NCBI RefSeq assembly: GCF_018882365.1
Contig: NZ_JACVOP010000003.1
Location: 124,001-188,000 of the forward strand
Direction: 5' to 3'
Source of the DNA: Polynucleobacter sp. 71A-WALBACH
GTDB lineage: Bacteria; Pseudomonadota; Gammaproteobacteria; Burkholderiales; Burkholderiaceae
DNA length: 64,000 bases
The notes below the pieces were generated by a model. The model was not told where the DNA came from, did not search any database, and worked only from the letters and a program-made list of their open reading frames with translations. The position numbers and the translations under genes were made by a program. Positions 25,411 through 36,752 of this stretch are shown here, piece by piece (positions within the stretch are counted from its first letter, which is position 1; each line of letters starts with the position of its first letter).

Positions 25411-26949
25411 TTAGTCTTCGGTAGCCAAGTGCAAATGAAGCTGTGAACGCGCAAAGTCACTGGAATCACGTTGGCGATCAGCCTTAGCCTCAGAGGTATT
25501 GCGCGCAGCCTCTAGAGCATCTAGATAGGATTCATTAATATCGCCCGTGATGTAATTACCATCAAAACAAGAAGCCTCAAAATGCTGGATATTAGGATTA
25601 ATGTCCTTCACGGCCTGCTTCATATCTTCGACGCTTTGATAAATCAATTGATCCGCGCCGATCATCTTATTGATCTCTTCATCAGTACGGCCGTAAGCGA
25701 CTAATTCACTGCGTGTCGGCATATCGATGCCGTAGACATTGGGGAATCGCACAGGAGGTGCGGCAGAAGCAAAAATCACTTTCTTAGCACCGGATTCACG
25801 AGCCATCTGCACAATCTCAAACGAGGTAGTGCCCCGAACAATCGAGTCATCCACAATTAATACTGTCTTATCCTTAAACTCAATACGCATGGCATTGAGT
25901 TTCTGGCGTACTGATTTTTTACGAACTGCCTGACCTGGCATGATGAAGGTTCTACCGATATAACGATTCTTAAAGAAGCCTTCGCGATAGTCAACGCCTA
26001 GACGCTTGGCAACCTGCATTGCTGCTGGTCGACTAGAATCTGGAATCGGCATCACCACATCAATTTCACCTGGAATAGTTTCTTTACGAATCTTTTCGGC
26101 AAGATAATCACCCATACGCATACGTACGTTGTAAACAGTCACACCATCAATAGTTGAATCAGGACGAGCCATATAAACGTATTCAAAAATACAAGGCGTC
26201 AGAACTGCATCAGCCACACACTGACGTGAGTAGAAATTACCATCCAAATCAATATAGATCGCCTCACCAGGATTGACATCACGCACAAAGGTAAAGCCCA
26301 GACCATCAAGCGCTACTGACTCAGAAGCAATCATCCACTCTGGACCCTTAGGCGTATCAATGCGACCAATACACAAAGGACGGATACCAAATGGATCGCG
26401 GAATGCTAATAGACCATAACCAGCCATCAAAGAAACAACTGCATAAGAACCTTTAACGCGCTTAGTGACTTGAGTGACCGCATTAAACATAGCGCCCTCA
26501 TCTAAGGCAGCGCTATTGGTTTCTTTTTGAAGCTCATCAGCCAATACGTTCAATAGAACTTCCGTATCTGAACTGGTATTAATGTGACGACGATCGCGAT
26601 AAGCCATCTCAACACGCAGGCTCGCCGCATTTGTAAGATTACCGTTATGCGCCAAGATAATTCCGTAAGGCGCGCTGACGTAAAACGGTTGGGCCTCTTC
26701 TTCGCTGCTGGCTGAGCCAGCAGTTGGATAGCGCACCTGACCAATGCCGGCACTACCTAACAAACTACGCATATTGCGCGTTCTAAATACATCTCGTACT
26801 AAACCATTGGCTTTATGCATCGTGAATGAGTTGCCATTCATCGTTGCCATGCCGGCCGCATCTTGACCACGATGTTGCAATAGCAACAATGCGTCATATA
26901 TCAGCTGATTAACTGGGGAGTGGGAAACTGTTCCAACGACGCCGCACAT
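25411..26949 (-). CDS. purF: amidophosphoribosyltransferase
   Basis: First committed step of purine synthesis: PRPP plus glutamine to phosphoribosylamine. The 512-residue protein starts MCGVVG, with Cys2 (after Met removal, the N-terminal nucleophile) of the glutaminase domain. The PRPP-binding loop is VLIVDDSIVRGTTS. There is no propeptide and the clustered cysteines of the Fe-S (Bacillus) type are lacking, so this is the E. coli type. It follows cvpA by 4 bp. Confidence 0.97.
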   Translation of the reverse strand: MCGVVGTVSHSPVNQLIYDALLLLQHRGQDAAGMATMNGNSFTMHKANGLVRDVFRTRNMRSLLGSAGIGQVRYPTAGSASSEEEAQPFYVSAPYGIILAHNGNLTNAASLRVEMAYRDRRHINTSSDTEVLLNVLADELQKETNSAALDEGAMFNAVTQVTKRVKGSYAVVSLMAGYGLLAFRDPFGIRPLCIGRIDTPKGPEWMIASESVALDGLGFTFVRDVNPGEAIYIDLDGNFYSRQCVADAVLTPCIFEYVYMARPDSTIDGVTVYNVRMRMGDYLAEKIRKETIPGEIDVVMPIPDSSRPAAMQVAKRLGVDYREGFFKNRYIGRTFIMPGQAVRKKSVRQKLNAMRIEFKDKTVLIVDDSIVRGTTSFEIVQMARESGAKKVIFASAAPPVRFPNVYGIDMPTRSELVAYGRTDEEINKMIGADQLIYQSVEDMKQAVKDINPNIQHFEASCFDGNYITGDINESYLDALEAARNTSEAKADRQRDSSDFARSQLHLHLATED

Positions 26950-26953
26950 AAGC

Positions 26954-27520
26954 CTAGATCCCTATTGTTAATGAAGGTGTAACGGTAGGTGTAATTTTAG
27001 GCATTGCATCACCTAATTGTTTAGCCCAATCGGCAGGTAGCCAATTTTTAATTAATCCAGTTGCCATGTCGATAGCTGGACGAGTAATTGCTTTTTGCCA
27101 AGCCATGCTCTGAGGTATTGGGGTTAATGCCGCTAATGTTGCCATCACGACTACCACTACTCCGCCGCGGACTAAGCCAAAAACAAGACCCAGAAAACGA
27201 TCCGTCATGCTCAAGCCAGCGGACAAGATAATTTTTTGAATGACATTGCCGACCAAGCCACAAACAATCAAGGTCAGAATAAACAGAATTAGAAAACTCA
27301 CACCCAAACTCAGTAGCTCATCCATGTGAAAAGTGGATAACCACTCAACAGAAAGATAGCTGGTGTAGTGATAGGCAACCCAGGCCGCAATAAACCAAGA
27401 GGCTAGGGCCAATACTTCTTTAAATAGGCCTCGAGAAATTCCCACTAAAGCGGAAACCAATAGGACTACTAAGGTGAAGTAATCCACCGGGGTTAGTTTC
27501 AGGGTGGATAAATATTCCAT
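26954..27520 (-). CDS. cvpA: CvpA family membrane protein
   Basis: A 188-residue inner-membrane protein with four helices. The N-terminus DYFTLVVLLVSALVGISRGLFKE and the GLVFGLVRGGVVVVV segment mark CvpA (colicin V production), a conserved neighbour of purF. The molecular role is uncertain; CvpA is linked to envelope stress tolerance. Its start overlaps the stop of the upstream SPOR gene by one base. Confidence 0.93.
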   Translation of the reverse strand: MEYLSTLKLTPVDYFTLVVLLVSALVGISRGLFKEVLALASWFIAAWVAYHYTSYLSVEWLSTFHMDELLSLGVSFLILFILTLIVCGLVGNVIQKIILSAGLSMTDRFLGLVFGLVRGGVVVVVMATLAALTPIPQSMAWQKAITRPAIDMATGLIKNWLPADWAKQLGDAMPKITPTVTPSLTIGI

Positions 27521-28326
27521 TAGGGCGCACCAACCTCAACCAGCCTTGGAGATAGACCCATGGCTTTGACCTTTTTCTCAGCAGCTTCAGCTGCATCCTT
27601 GTCTGTGAATGGGCCAGCCCTTAAAACATAAAGTTTCGTACCATCAGCGCCCGTCTTATTGAGTACATAATTAGGGATCTTTTGATCCTTCATCTTAGCA
27701 ATCCAGCCCTTAGCACGCTCTTCGGAAGCAAAAGCACCAATCTGAATTACATATTTACCGGGGCCTGCTTTTTTTGGAAGCTCTTCAGTTTTAGATTTAG
27801 TAACCACGCTGGGTGCTGCTACTACCTCTTCACCAGCAGCCAAACCAATCGCGTTGGCTTTGCTTGCAGTAGGCGCCGACTTGGTGTCGGCCTTGGTCTC
27901 GGACTTTGCATCAGGGGTTGGCGTCACTACAAGGTCTTTAGCTTGAGTAACTTCTTTTTCTTTTACGGGTGTTTCAACAACTACGGCTGGCTTAGTCTTT
28001 TCATCACTCACTGGCAATGCAGCATTAGGCGCGGGAAGGCTGCTAACAATATTCACAGCAATATCGTTGTTCACAGACTTGGGTTTGTTATCCAAAATAC
28101 GAGGTAAACCCACTACAGCAATTAAGACTAAGACAGCTGCGCCAATGAGGCGATGACGGGCACGTTGCTGTTCTGGATCTTCAGTAAGGGCGAGCTCTTC
28201 ATTTTCTTGAGCGCGTTGAAAGCTACGGGGAGCTAATTTATTGACTGTACGACGACCCCTCACTGAACCTCGGTCAAGGTCTTCAGTCTCAGAGTTTCGC
28301 TTAAAAAGCTTCGGTAAACGAATCAT
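27520..28326 (-). CDS. SPOR-domain protein (DedD-like)
   Basis: A 268-residue bitopic protein. A basic cytoplasmic N-terminus precedes one transmembrane helix (about 58-78, LIGAAVLVLIAVVGLP). A long Lys/Pro/Ala-rich periplasmic linker follows, then a C-terminal SPOR domain (about 190-265: YVIQIGAFASEERAKGW...YVLRAGPFTDKDAAE). SPOR domains bind denuded septal peptidoglycan, so the protein likely acts in cell division. Its position between folC and cvpA matches dedD in other proteobacteria. Confidence 0.9.
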   Translation of the reverse strand: MIRLPKLFKRNSETEDLDRGSVRGRRTVNKLAPRSFQRAQENEELALTEDPEQQRARHRLIGAAVLVLIAVVGLPRILDNKPKSVNNDIAVNIVSSLPAPNAALPVSDEKTKPAVVVETPVKEKEVTQAKDLVVTPTPDAKSETKADTKSAPTASKANAIGLAAGEEVVAAPSVVTKSKTEELPKKAGPGKYVIQIGAFASEERAKGWIAKMKDQKIPNYVLNKTGADGTKLYVLRAGPFTDKDAAEAAEKKVKAMGLSPRLVEVGAP

Positions 28327-28329
28327 GGA

Positions 28330-29655
28330 TCAATGCGCCTGGTTATTTCGATATGCCATTACGCCGGCAACGGTATAGAAGGATCCGAAGATGACAATTC
28401 TATCACCCTCACCTGCTTTAGAGAGCGCTTTTTGATACGCTGCAGCAGGATCTGGGAAGCACTCAATACCGCCATCTTCCCCATTTTTGACGGATACGCC
28501 GAGCTCAACTAGCTTCTCGGATAAGGATTTGGCGCTAGCTGCGCGCGGAGTCGGTAAATCAGTACAAAACCAGAAATCAACACTGCCTAACAAAGGCTTA
28601 ATGACCCCTGCAATATCTTTGTCAGCCATAGCCCCAAATATGGCATAGGTATAGGGGTGATAGCCCATCTTATCCAAACCTTGCCCTAAGGTAGCAGCAG
28701 CATGAGGATTATGAGCAACATCCAAAACTATCGTAGGCTGACCTGGGAGTACCTGGAAACGTCCAGGTAACTCGACCAAAGCAAAGCCATTGCGAATGTC
28801 TTGAGCACTCACTGGCAAGCGCTGATGCAATGCCATTAAGGCGGCAATCACAGCAGAGGCATTCAGGATTTGATTAGCCCCACGTAAAGCGGGATAACCC
28901 AATCCGCTAAAGCGTTTTTGGCGGCCAGCCCAACCCCACTGCTGTTTATCACCTTGAAAATTATAGTTACGACCCTGAAGCCATAAATCACATCCGAGTT
29001 TCTCGGCGTAATCAATTAAGGATTGTGGGGGTACTGGATCCCCGCAAACTGCGATGCCGCCAGGGCGAAAAATTCCAGCCTTTTCACGTCCGATTGCTTC
29101 GCGCGTACCACCCAAAAAATCGGCATGATCAATATCAATACTCGTGACGATCGCACAATCTGCGTCGACGATATTGACTGCGTCAAGGCGACCACCCATG
29201 CCAACTTCAAGCACTACAGCATCTAAGTTCAACTTAGAAAATAAATGCATGATTGCCAAGGTGGTGAATTCAAAATACGTTAAGGTTGGCGCATCCACCA
29301 AACTGACGCGTGCTTTCTCTACAGCCGCAAAATGCTCGAGCAATAGATCATCTTTTACTTCCTCACCATTAAAACGAGCGCGTTCATTGAACTTCAGTAA
29401 ATGTGGGGACATATGGCAACCGACTCTGTAGCCAGATGCCAACAAAATACTTTCAAGGTAGGCACAAGTTGAACCTTTGCCATTGGTTCCGGCCACGGTA
29501 ATAACGGGGCATTCGAAATGAAGGCCTAAGGCAGCTTTAACGCGATTGATTCGATCAAGACCCATATCGATGCCGACAGGGTGAGCAGTTTCGAGGTGAC
29601 TAAGCCAAGCCGCAAGGCTAGAAAAAAGAATGGGGGGTTGGTGTGCGGAACTCAA
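28330..29655 (-). CDS. folC: bifunctional folylpolyglutamate / dihydrofolate synthase
   Basis: Adds glutamate to dihydropteroate and polyglutamylates tetrahydrofolate. The 441-residue Mur-ligase-like protein has the P-loop TVAGTNGKGSTCAYLESIL, the VLEVGMGGRLDAVNIV segment and VLDVAHNPHAAATL in the C-terminal domain. It follows accD by 5 bp and precedes the SPOR gene by 3 bp. Confidence 0.96.
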   Translation of the reverse strand: MSSAHQPPILFSSLAAWLSHLETAHPVGIDMGLDRINRVKAALGLHFECPVITVAGTNGKGSTCAYLESILLASGYRVGCHMSPHLLKFNERARFNGEEVKDDLLLEHFAAVEKARVSLVDAPTLTYFEFTTLAIMHLFSKLNLDAVVLEVGMGGRLDAVNIVDADCAIVTSIDIDHADFLGGTREAIGREKAGIFRPGGIAVCGDPVPPQSLIDYAEKLGCDLWLQGRNYNFQGDKQQWGWAGRQKRFSGLGYPALRGANQILNASAVIAALMALHQRLPVSAQDIRNGFALVELPGRFQVLPGQPTIVLDVAHNPHAAATLGQGLDKMGYHPYTYAIFGAMADKDIAGVIKPLLGSVDFWFCTDLPTPRAASAKSLSEKLVELGVSVKNGEDGGIECFPDPAAAYQKALSKAGEGDRIVIFGSFYTVAGVMAYRNNQAH

Positions 29656-29660
29656 GCGCT

Positions 29661-30548
29661 TTATACAGCTGCGCTACCCGCGATCGCAGGCTCAGGAAGC
29701 TGCTGCAGCAATGCCAGCAGATGGGCGATTTCACCGCGCATTTGGCGGCGATCCACAATCATGTCAATACCGCCCTTTTGCAATAAAAATTCAGAGCGCT
29801 GAAAGCCTTCTGGTAATTTTTCACGGACTGTTTGCTCAATGACGCGCGGACCTGCAAAACCAATTAAAGCTTTTGGCTCAGCTATTACTACATCACCCAT
29901 GAACGCGAAGCTGGCAGAAATTCCGCCCATTGTTGGATCTGTTAGCACGCTGATATACGGTAAGCCTTTTTTGGACAACAAAGTCAGCATAGAATTCGTT
30001 TTTGCCATCTGAAAGAGCGACAGCAAGCTTTCTTGCATACGTGCACCACCAGTAGCAGTAACGCAGATGAAGGCGCACTTTTTAGCAATTGCCTCTTGCA
30101 CGCCGCGAGCAAATCGTTCACCCACGACGGAACCCATAGAGCCACCCATATACTGGAACTCGAAACAGGCGACTACTGCAGGAATACTCTCAATCTTCCC
30201 ACCGAGAACAATCATAGCCTCGGATTCGCCTGAGGCATCAGTAGCCTCTTTTAGGCGGTCAGGATACTTTTTGGAATCTTTAAACTTCAGTGGATCGATT
30301 GGGTAAATATCTGCGCCAATCTCATAACGCCCTTTTGGATCCAAAAGACTATCGAGTCGCTGACGTGCACCAATGCGCATGTGATGACTACATTTAGGGC
30401 AAACCGATAGATTCGCCTCAATATCAGTGCTGTAAAGCACTGTTTCACAGCTGGGACACTTAACCCACAGACCCTCAGGCACAGATTTGCGGTTAGCAGG
30501 ATCCGTATGTTGGATTTGTGGGGGTAGTAATTTATCGATCCAGCTCAT
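29661..30548 (-). CDS. accD: acetyl-CoA carboxylase carboxyltransferase subunit beta
   Basis: Beta subunit of the carboxyltransferase making malonyl-CoA. The 295-residue protein has the N-terminal C4 zinc ribbon (CPSCETVL...CPKCSHHM) and the crotonase-like body with [18 protein letters not shown] and the [22 protein letters not shown] oxyanion region. It starts [13 protein letters not shown], as in related betaproteobacteria. Downstream of trpA by 22 bp. Confidence 0.97.
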   Translation of the reverse strand: MSWIDKLLPPQIQHTDPANRKSVPEGLWVKCPSCETVLYSTDIEANLSVCPKCSHHMRIGARQRLDSLLDPKGRYEIGADIYPIDPLKFKDSKKYPDRLKEATDASGESEAMIVLGGKIESIPAVVACFEFQYMGGSMGSVVGERFARGVQEAIAKKCAFICVTATGGARMQESLLSLFQMAKTNSMLTLLSKKGLPYISVLTDPTMGGISASFAFMGDVVIAEPKALIGFAGPRVIEQTVREKLPEGFQRSEFLLQKGGIDMIVDRRQMRGEIAHLLALLQQLPEPAIAGSAAV

Positions 30549-30570
30549 CAGTTTTCAACTATCCAGTGCA

Positions 30571-31368
30571 TTAACTATCTAAAGCGACGCGAATTTCACG
30601 TATGAAGGTTTCAAGTGATTGTACCGCCTGGCCAGGTGCAGAATCCTCCAAAAGTCGAATAATTCGACTGCCAATGACCACTGCATCTGCTGTTTTTGAT
30701 ACCGCACGGGCACTTTCAGCGTCATTAATGCCAAAGCCGACGGCAATGGGGATGGCCGTAGCATCACGGATCTTGGGGATAATGCTGGCCACATCTTGCG
30801 TATTCAGGTGGGAGGCGCCTGTAACACCTCGCATGGATACGTAATAGATATAACCAGAAGCTATTTTGGCAGCATCTTTTATGCGTTCTGGTGATGAAGT
30901 AGGAGCCAGCAAAAATATAGGATCGACACCTGCCACCTTCATGCGGGCAGCGAAATCAACGCACTCTTCTGGCGGGTAATCAACAATCAACACACCATCT
31001 ACACCAGCAGCCTTAGCTTCAGTTGCGAAGCGCTCGGCCCCCATTTGCTCCACAGGATTAGCGTATCCCATTAAAACAACTGGTGTCTTGGCATCCATCT
31101 TTCGAAACTCTTTCACCATATCCAAACAGCCGTGCAAGGTAACGCCTTGGGACAGCGCCCGTTCGGATGAGCGTTGAATCACTGGACCATCTGCCATCGG
31201 ATCAGAAAAAGGTACGCCGAGCTCAATAACATTGGCGCCACCACGAACCATTGCGTGCATTAATTCAACGGTGAGCTTGGGGTCCGGATCGCCCGCAGTA
31301 ATAAAAGGAATGAGCCCTTTTTTTCCAGAGGCTTTTAATTCATTAAAGAGTGCGGTAATTTTTGACAT
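30571..31368 (-). CDS. trpA: tryptophan synthase alpha subunit
   Basis: Cleaves indole-3-glycerol phosphate to indole. The 265-residue TIM-barrel protein carries the catalytic Glu in [22 protein letters not shown] and the Asp-containing [11 protein letters not shown]. The phosphate-binding GFGINDAES and VVIGSRII segments are present. Third of trpF-trpB-trpA. Confidence 0.97.
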   Translation of the reverse strand: MSKITALFNELKASGKKGLIPFITAGDPDPKLTVELMHAMVRGGANVIELGVPFSDPMADGPVIQRSSERALSQGVTLHGCLDMVKEFRKMDAKTPVVLMGYANPVEQMGAERFATEAKAAGVDGVLIVDYPPEECVDFAARMKVAGVDPIFLLAPTSSPERIKDAAKIASGYIYYVSMRGVTGASHLNTQDVASIIPKIRDATAIPIAVGFGINDAESARAVSKTADAVVIGSRIIRLLEDSAPGQAVQSLETFIREIRVALDS

Positions 31369-31402
31369 TGAAATTCGTATCTATTCTGTATTGATTCTTG
31401 AT

Positions 31403-32596
31403 TTAACCTTCGGAGCCGGTAGCTTGCGCAACCGTATGCATATCTTTATCACCGCGGCCAGATAAGTTCACCAAGATTGTTTTATCTTTAGATAGTGTTG
31501 GCGCTAATTTGCAGGCATATGCAATCGCATGTGATGACTCCAAAGCGGGAATGATGCCCTCAATACGACAGCAGTCGTGAAACGCTTTTAACGCCTCTTC
31601 ATCGGTAATTGCCACATAATCAGCGCGACCTGAATCTTTCAACCAAGCATGCTCAGGACCAACACCGGGATAATCCATACCAGCGGAAACGGAATGTGTT
31701 TCAGAAATTTGGCCATTCTCATCTTGCAAAAGATAGGTACGGTTACCGTGCAACACACCCGGCCTACCTTCGCAGAGCGCTGCAGAGTGAAGCCCGCTAT
31801 TTAAACCGTGACCTGCAGCCTCTACACCAACCAATTTCACTTCAGGGAAATCGATGTAAGGATAAAAAATACCCATCGCATTGGAGCCTCCGCCAACACA
31901 CGCCATTACGTAGTCAGGCTGACGTCCAGTCATTTCAGGCATCTGCACTTTGCACTCTTCGCCGATCACACTCTGAAAATCTCGAACCATCATGGGATAC
32001 GGATGAGGACCTGCGACAGTACCGATGATGTAGAAAGTATCTTCTACATTCGTAACCCAATCACGCATTGCTTCATTTAACGCATCTTTAAGTGTTTTAG
32101 TACCAGACTCAACAGGAACTACTTTTGCACCAAGTAATTTCATGCGAAAGACATTTTGCGCTTGACGCGCCACATCAACAGAACCTTGATAGACAGTGCA
32201 ATCTAAACCAAAGCGAGCGCAAATAGTTGCAGTCGCAACCCCATGCTGCCCTGCTCCAGTCTCAGCAATAATGCGCGGCTTACCCATGCGCTTAGCCAAC
32301 ATTGCTTGACCGATTACATTATTAATTTTGTGAGCGCCAGTGTGATTCAAATCCTCGCGTTTGAGATAGATTTGCGCACCACCTAACATCTCGCTCCAAC
32401 GTTTAGCGTGATAAACCGGTGATGGACGTCCTACGAAATGCTTGAGTTCATAATGAAACTCTTCAAGAAACTCTGGATCGTATTGATATTTAGCGTAAGC
32501 TGCTTTGAGTTCATCCAAAGCAAACATCAACGTCTCAGAAACAAATACGCCTCCGTAAGGACCGAAGTGTCCTCGTGCATCTGGCTTATCGTACAT
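31403..32596 (-). CDS. trpB: tryptophan synthase beta subunit
   Basis: PLP enzyme condensing indole with serine. The 397-residue protein has the PLP lysine in [10 protein letters not shown], the indole-tunnel motif [13 protein letters not shown] and GGGSNAMG for phosphate binding. It is full length and lies 31 bp after trpF and 34 bp before trpA. Confidence 0.98.
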   Translation of the reverse strand: MYDKPDARGHFGPYGGVFVSETLMFALDELKAAYAKYQYDPEFLEEFHYELKHFVGRPSPVYHAKRWSEMLGGAQIYLKREDLNHTGAHKINNVIGQAMLAKRMGKPRIIAETGAGQHGVATATICARFGLDCTVYQGSVDVARQAQNVFRMKLLGAKVVPVESGTKTLKDALNEAMRDWVTNVEDTFYIIGTVAGPHPYPMMVRDFQSVIGEECKVQMPEMTGRQPDYVMACVGGGSNAMGIFYPYIDFPEVKLVGVEAAGHGLNSGLHSAALCEGRPGVLHGNRTYLLQDENGQISETHSVSAGMDYPGVGPEHAWLKDSGRADYVAITDEEALKAFHDCCRIEGIIPALESSHAIAYACKLAPTLSKDKTILVNLSGRGDKDMHTVAQATGSEG

Positions 32597-32627
32597 AAAT
32601 ACCTCTTTGATTAGTTACTGCAAATAA

Positions 32628-33302
32628 TTAGGATGGTGTGCTTGCGTCAGCAGCACGAACCGCCTCGATAAACCCCCTCATCAAGACGTGATCTTTTACA
32701 CCTTTGCTGATTTCTACGCCGCTAGAGACGTCAACCGCGCAAGGATGCAGACGAGCAATCGCTTCGCCCACGTTGTGAACGTTCAATCCACCACTCAAAA
32801 CGACCTGAGGCGCGTTTGCGCTTATCCATGCTTGTGGAATTCCTGACCAATCAAAAGGAACACCCCCTCCTCCATAACTCTCAACTAGAGCATCGAGCAA
32901 AAAGGCATTTGCATGGCTATATTGTAGGGAAAAATCATCAAATGCGAAGCCTGCCCCAACGCGCGCAGCCTTCATCCAAGGCTGACCCGCAGCAAGGCGC
33001 TCACACTCCTGAGGTGACTCATCCCCGTGAAACTGCCACAAAGTAATGGAGGCGGCCGCTCTAATAGCCTCAAATTCAGCATCTGAAGCATTTACGACCA
33101 GTCCAACAGCATCCACCCCTGCTGGAAGTCTAGAAATCAGGGCAGCAGCGATATTGGGGCTTACAGCCCGAGGGCTTGGCGGGTAAAAAACAAAGCCAAC
33201 GGCATCCACGCCTGCGGCAACAGCAGCATCTACATCTGCTGGCGTCTTTAGGCCGCAGATTTTGACTCTGGTTCGAGTGGGAGAGTAAGTAAGTAAGCCC
33301 AT
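32628..33302 (-). CDS. trpF: phosphoribosylanthranilate isomerase
   Basis: Amadori isomerisation in tryptophan synthesis. The 224-residue (beta/alpha)8 protein has VKICGLKTPADVDAAVAAGVDAVGFVFYPPSPRAV with the catalytic Cys, and the C-terminal VDVSSGVEISKGVKDH. A short (TAAG)-type tetranucleotide run lies in codons 3-7; a later start is possible as family members often begin nearer RVKICG. Confidence 0.95.
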   Translation of the reverse strand: MGLLTYSPTRTRVKICGLKTPADVDAAVAAGVDAVGFVFYPPSPRAVSPNIAAALISRLPAGVDAVGLVVNASDAEFEAIRAAASITLWQFHGDESPQECERLAAGQPWMKAARVGAGFAFDDFSLQYSHANAFLLDALVESYGGGGVPFDWSGIPQAWISANAPQVVLSGGLNVHNVGEAIARLHPCAVDVSSGVEISKGVKDHVLMRGFIEAVRAADASTPS

Positions 33303-33320
33303 AAGGGAAATGATAAGGCC

Positions 33321-34148
33321 TTAGGCAATAACCGCCTTAGGCAGCCAAGAATTTTCAAGCCAGGGTTTGGGAATGTGAAACTCCTCAGGATAAGCAATTT
33401 GAGCTAAGTAGAGGCCTGCTGGAGAGAATGTAGGTGCTGCAATGCTGCGGTCTTTGGCTGCCAAGACCTCTGCCATCCATTCTGCTTTTTGCTTGCCGAC
33501 ACCTATCTGTATAAAGCTACCCACTAGATTGCGAACCATATGATGCAGAAATGCATTACCTTTAATCTTGAAATACAACCAAGGTGCATTCGAGAAAATC
33601 TCGATGGAATACATTGTCTTTATGGGAGTTTTGCTTTGGCACTCTGAAGACCGAAATGAGGTGAAATCATGCTCACCAATTAAACACTCAGCAGCAAGCC
33701 TCATGGCATCAACATCAAACCAGCGATCTGCTGGCAGCATCACATAACCCGCACGATCCGCTGTCATGGGAGAGCGGCACGGCCCCGCATGCAATGCGTA
33801 GATATAAGTACGCTCGTGCGCAGAATATCTCGCACTAAATTCTTCAGAAACTGGCTGAGCCCAATTGACTACGATCGATTCAGGCAAGAAGGTATTTACC
33901 CCCCTGACCCAAGACCAGTTTTCTCGCTCAACCCCGACATCAAAGTGAACAACTTGGCCTAGCGCATGAACACCTGTATCCGTTCTACCTGCTGTGATTA
34001 CTCGGATAGGATTAGATTTTAGAGCATCGATTCCCACAAACGCAGAAATAGCTTTTTCTAATTCATCTTGGATCGTGATTTGATTAACTTGAGACTGCCA
34101 CCCAGAATAAGGGCTGCCATCATACTGAAGGCCTAAGGCGATCCTCAT
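33321..34148 (-). CDS. truA: tRNA pseudouridine(38-40) synthase
   Basis: Modifies uridines 38-40 of the anticodon arm. The 275-residue protein has the catalytic Asp in [19 protein letters not shown] and the family segments [12 protein letters not shown] and [14 protein letters not shown]. It precedes trpF by 18 bp, a standard Burkholderiales linkage (fimV-truA-trpF). Confidence 0.97.
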   Translation of the reverse strand: MRIALGLQYDGSPYSGWQSQVNQITIQDELEKAISAFVGIDALKSNPIRVITAGRTDTGVHALGQVVHFDVGVERENWSWVRGVNTFLPESIVVNWAQPVSEEFSARYSAHERTYIYALHAGPCRSPMTADRAGYVMLPADRWFDVDAMRLAAECLIGEHDFTSFRSSECQSKTPIKTMYSIEIFSNAPWLYFKIKGNAFLHHMVRNLVGSFIQIGVGKQKAEWMAEVLAAKDRSIAAPTFSPAGLYLAQIAYPEEFHIPKPWLENSWLPKAVIA

Positions 34149-34155
34149 CGTGAAG

Positions 34156-35541
34156 TCAGCTATTTCTGTGGGACAACTCGGCCAACAAGCCTTGAGCCTC
34201 GACCGTAATGGCAGGATCTATTGATCCACCAATATGAACAATCTCTTGAAGGGATTTTTTAGCTGCTGCGAAGTCTTCAATAGTGATGTAGGCGCGGGCT
34301 AAATTTAACTTGACGCGAAGCGCATCTGCGAGTGGGTTTACCTCGGCTACCGGTGGTTTACTAGATTTTTTAGCGGGGCTTAGATCTAAATCAATCCCCG
34401 CAAACAATGCCTTAGCGCGAGCTGGCATAACGCCTTGAGATAGGTCAGGCTGTTTAGTAGTTGTAGCCGCCTCAGGAATCGCATCTGAAAAATTGCGCAC
34501 TTCGGAACGTCGCGCATTTTTTGCTAGCAACCAAAGCAATAAACCTGTGAGCCCCATTAAGCCCAAAGCAAAAATCGCTGGTGCAAATCCACCCAAGCCA
34601 AACGCACCATTCTGCTTTGCCTGCTCTGAGGACTTGCCTTTGGCCTGATCCAGTAAGCGTTGCAAATCAGCGATATTCTTTTCAAGCTCAGCTACACGGA
34701 TGCGCGTTTGTTCAAGCGCTTTTTCTTGCGCAACGAGATCTTCTGTATAGCGACGTTCCTCAGAACTACCTTCTGCACTTGATCCAATTTTGAGTCTATC
34801 TTTTGCTGGCGTATCTTCGCCCTTCTTCAGAGTGCTTGCACTTTGTGCCCCACCCTTAGCTTCGCGCTCAGCGATCCATTGAGCATTTGATTCGGCTACA
34901 AATTGTTGAGCCTCAGCCGGGCTAATCGAGCGCAGTAAAGCTTGATTTGGCCGATTCAGTTCAGCACCAGCTTCTAGGCGGCTAATGCTGCCGCTGGCAA
35001 ATGCATCAGGATTGGCTTTAAATAAAGCCATCATCGTCTGATTTAGCGTGGCACCTTGCAATTGAGGCGCTAACTGCGCTGCGATTTCCGAAAGAGTTTG
35101 ACCGGGTTTGACCAGAATTTTCTGAGTATCGCCAAGTAACAATGTATAGGTTTTAGTAAGGCTACCAGCTGACCAATTTAGCGTTACCAAAACATCCAAG
35201 AAAGGGTCGTCTGTCATGGGCACAGATTCAACCGTCTCGAGCAAGACCATCAACTGCTCTTGTTGATTGCGATAGATCATCGCCTGCGGGTTGAGGGATA
35301 GGATCTTTTGGGAGATACCCAAACGATCATAGGCAGACTTGTTAGCAATACCGACATTCAAACTAGAGAGAGCAGACTGTTCATCCGCCCCAACCCGAAT
35401 TGGGAACTCTACTTTGAGGGGCTCACCAGGTCTAGAGAGTAGTTTTGGGGAGCCGAGAGAAATAGCTCCTGCTGTACATGACCAACTTAGCCAAACTAAG
35501 CAAAGCGCTCTTACAAAATGAATTTGGCTAAACCTGAACAT
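34156..35541 (-). CDS. fimV: FimV-like peptidoglycan-binding membrane protein
   Basis: A 461-residue inner-membrane organiser of polar structures. Domains in order: signal-like N-terminus (about 8-27), FimV N-terminal domain ([21 protein letters not shown] onward), a LysM-like segment (about 145-200, [11 protein letters not shown]), a coiled coil (about 265-300, [14 protein letters not shown]), one transmembrane helix (about 315-340), and a cytoplasmic C-terminal region with a TPR-like FimV C domain ([21 protein letters not shown]). It is shorter than the ~900-residue Pseudomonas protein; the acidic mid-region is reduced. Confidence 0.88.
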   Translation of the reverse strand: MFRFSQIHFVRALCLVWLSWSCTAGAISLGSPKLLSRPGEPLKVEFPIRVGADEQSALSSLNVGIANKSAYDRLGISQKILSLNPQAMIYRNQQEQLMVLLETVESVPMTDDPFLDVLVTLNWSAGSLTKTYTLLLGDTQKILVKPGQTLSEIAAQLAPQLQGATLNQTMMALFKANPDAFASGSISRLEAGAELNRPNQALLRSISPAEAQQFVAESNAQWIAEREAKGGAQSASTLKKGEDTPAKDRLKIGSSAEGSSEERRYTEDLVAQEKALEQTRIRVAELEKNIADLQRLLDQAKGKSSEQAKQNGAFGLGGFAPAIFALGLMGLTGLLLWLLAKNARRSEVRNFSDAIPEAATTTKQPDLSQGVMPARAKALFAGIDLDLSPAKKSSKPPVAEVNPLADALRVKLNLARAYITIEDFAAAKKSLQEIVHIGGSIDPAITVEAQGLLAELSHRNS

Positions 35542-36698
35542 TAGCGCTCTAACAAAATGCGGAGCATGCGACGCAATGGCTCAGCAGCACCCCACAATAG
35601 TTGATCGCCGACCGTAAAAGCACCCAGGTATTCAGGGCCCATAGCCATCTTATGTAAACGGCCAATAGGTACTGTTAACGTACCGCTAATTGCAGCCGGG
35701 GATAATTCACGCTCAGTCGTTTCGCGATCATTCGGAACAACCTTCACCCACTGATTATCGTTAGCCAAAATTGCTTCGATCTCTTTGAGTGGGATATCTT
35801 TTTTAAGTTTGATGGTCAAACCTTGTGAGTGACAACGCATAGCGCCAACACGGACACATAAACCATCGATAGGAATACTTCCAGGCGTTCTGAATGCAGG
35901 TCGACCCAAGATCTTATTAAATTCAGCGCCGCCCTTCCACTCTTCTTTAGTTTGGCCATTCTCAACCGGGACATCAATCCAAGGAATTAAGCTGCCTGCC
36001 AAAGGTGTGTTGCGGAAATTTTTCTTAGGAAAATCTGGTGAGCGCAAAGTCTCTGTAACTTTGCGATCGATATCCAGAATCCAAGAGGATGGCTCAGCTA
36101 ATTCAGTAGCCACGCTGTCACGCAATGCGCCCATCTGCAAGAGAAGTTCGCGCATATTTTGTGCGCCAGCGCCAGAAGCGGCTTGATAGGTCATGGCACT
36201 AATCCACTCGACCATGTCAGCTTTTACTAAACCACCCATAGCCATCATCATTAAACTAACTGTGCAGTTACTACCAATCCAGTTTTTTCCTCCAGCAGCC
36301 AAAGCTTTATCAATCACTGGACGATTTACTGGATCCAAAACTAAAACGGCATCATCCTTCATACGTAAGGCACTAGCCGCATCAATCCAATGGCCTTGCC
36401 AGCCAGCAGCACGCAACTTAGGAAAAATTTCATTGGTGTAGTCGCCACCCTGGCAAGTCAAAATGATGTCGCAACGTGATAGCGCTTTGATATCGTTTGC
36501 ATCTTGCAAAGTATTTTCGCTCTTAGTAACTTTTTGACCATTCAAAAGCGGGACTTCGCCACCAGCCTGGCTAGTACTAAAAAATACCGGCTCAATGAGA
36601 TCAAAATCCTTTTCGGCCAACATTCTCTCCATGAGAACGCTACCAACCATACCGCGCCAGCCAACTAAGCCTACTAATGGTGTTTTTGTATTTGCCAT
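35541..36698 (-). CDS. asd: aspartate-semialdehyde dehydrogenase
   Basis: Makes aspartate semialdehyde for Lys, Met, Thr and diaminopimelate. The 385-residue protein has [15 protein letters not shown] (NADP site) and the catalytic Cys in [17 protein letters not shown] choose the ATG at 36698 (MANTKTP) over a TTG three codons earlier. Its stop overlaps the fimV start by one base. Located between leuB and fimV as in relatives. Confidence 0.96.
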   Translation of the reverse strand: MANTKTPLVGLVGWRGMVGSVLMERMLAEKDFDLIEPVFFSTSQAGGEVPLLNGQKVTKSENTLQDANDIKALSRCDIILTCQGGDYTNEIFPKLRAAGWQGHWIDAASALRMKDDAVLVLDPVNRPVIDKALAAGGKNWIGSNCTVSLMMMAMGGLVKADMVEWISAMTYQAASGAGAQNMRELLLQMGALRDSVATELAEPSSWILDIDRKVTETLRSPDFPKKNFRNTPLAGSLIPWIDVPVENGQTKEEWKGGAEFNKILGRPAFRTPGSIPIDGLCVRVGAMRCHSQGLTIKLKKDIPLKEIEAILANDNQWVKVVPNDRETTERELSPAAISGTLTVPIGRLHKMAMGPEYLGAFTVGDQLLWGAAEPLRRMLRILLER

Positions 36699-36752
36699 GA
36701 TGATCAACTATCTATTCAGTGTGATGATGTATTTTTTGTATGTAAGTAATGC

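Noticed and set aside
33285..33300. Tetranucleotide run at the start of trpF as a phase-variation tract
   Set aside because: Only about three and a half copies of a 4-bp unit; too short for slippage switching, and it encodes ordinary codons.
34156..35541. fimV as a truncated pseudogene
   Set aside because: N-terminal domain, LysM-like segment, membrane helix and C-terminal domain are all present in one open frame; short FimV forms are usual in this lineage.
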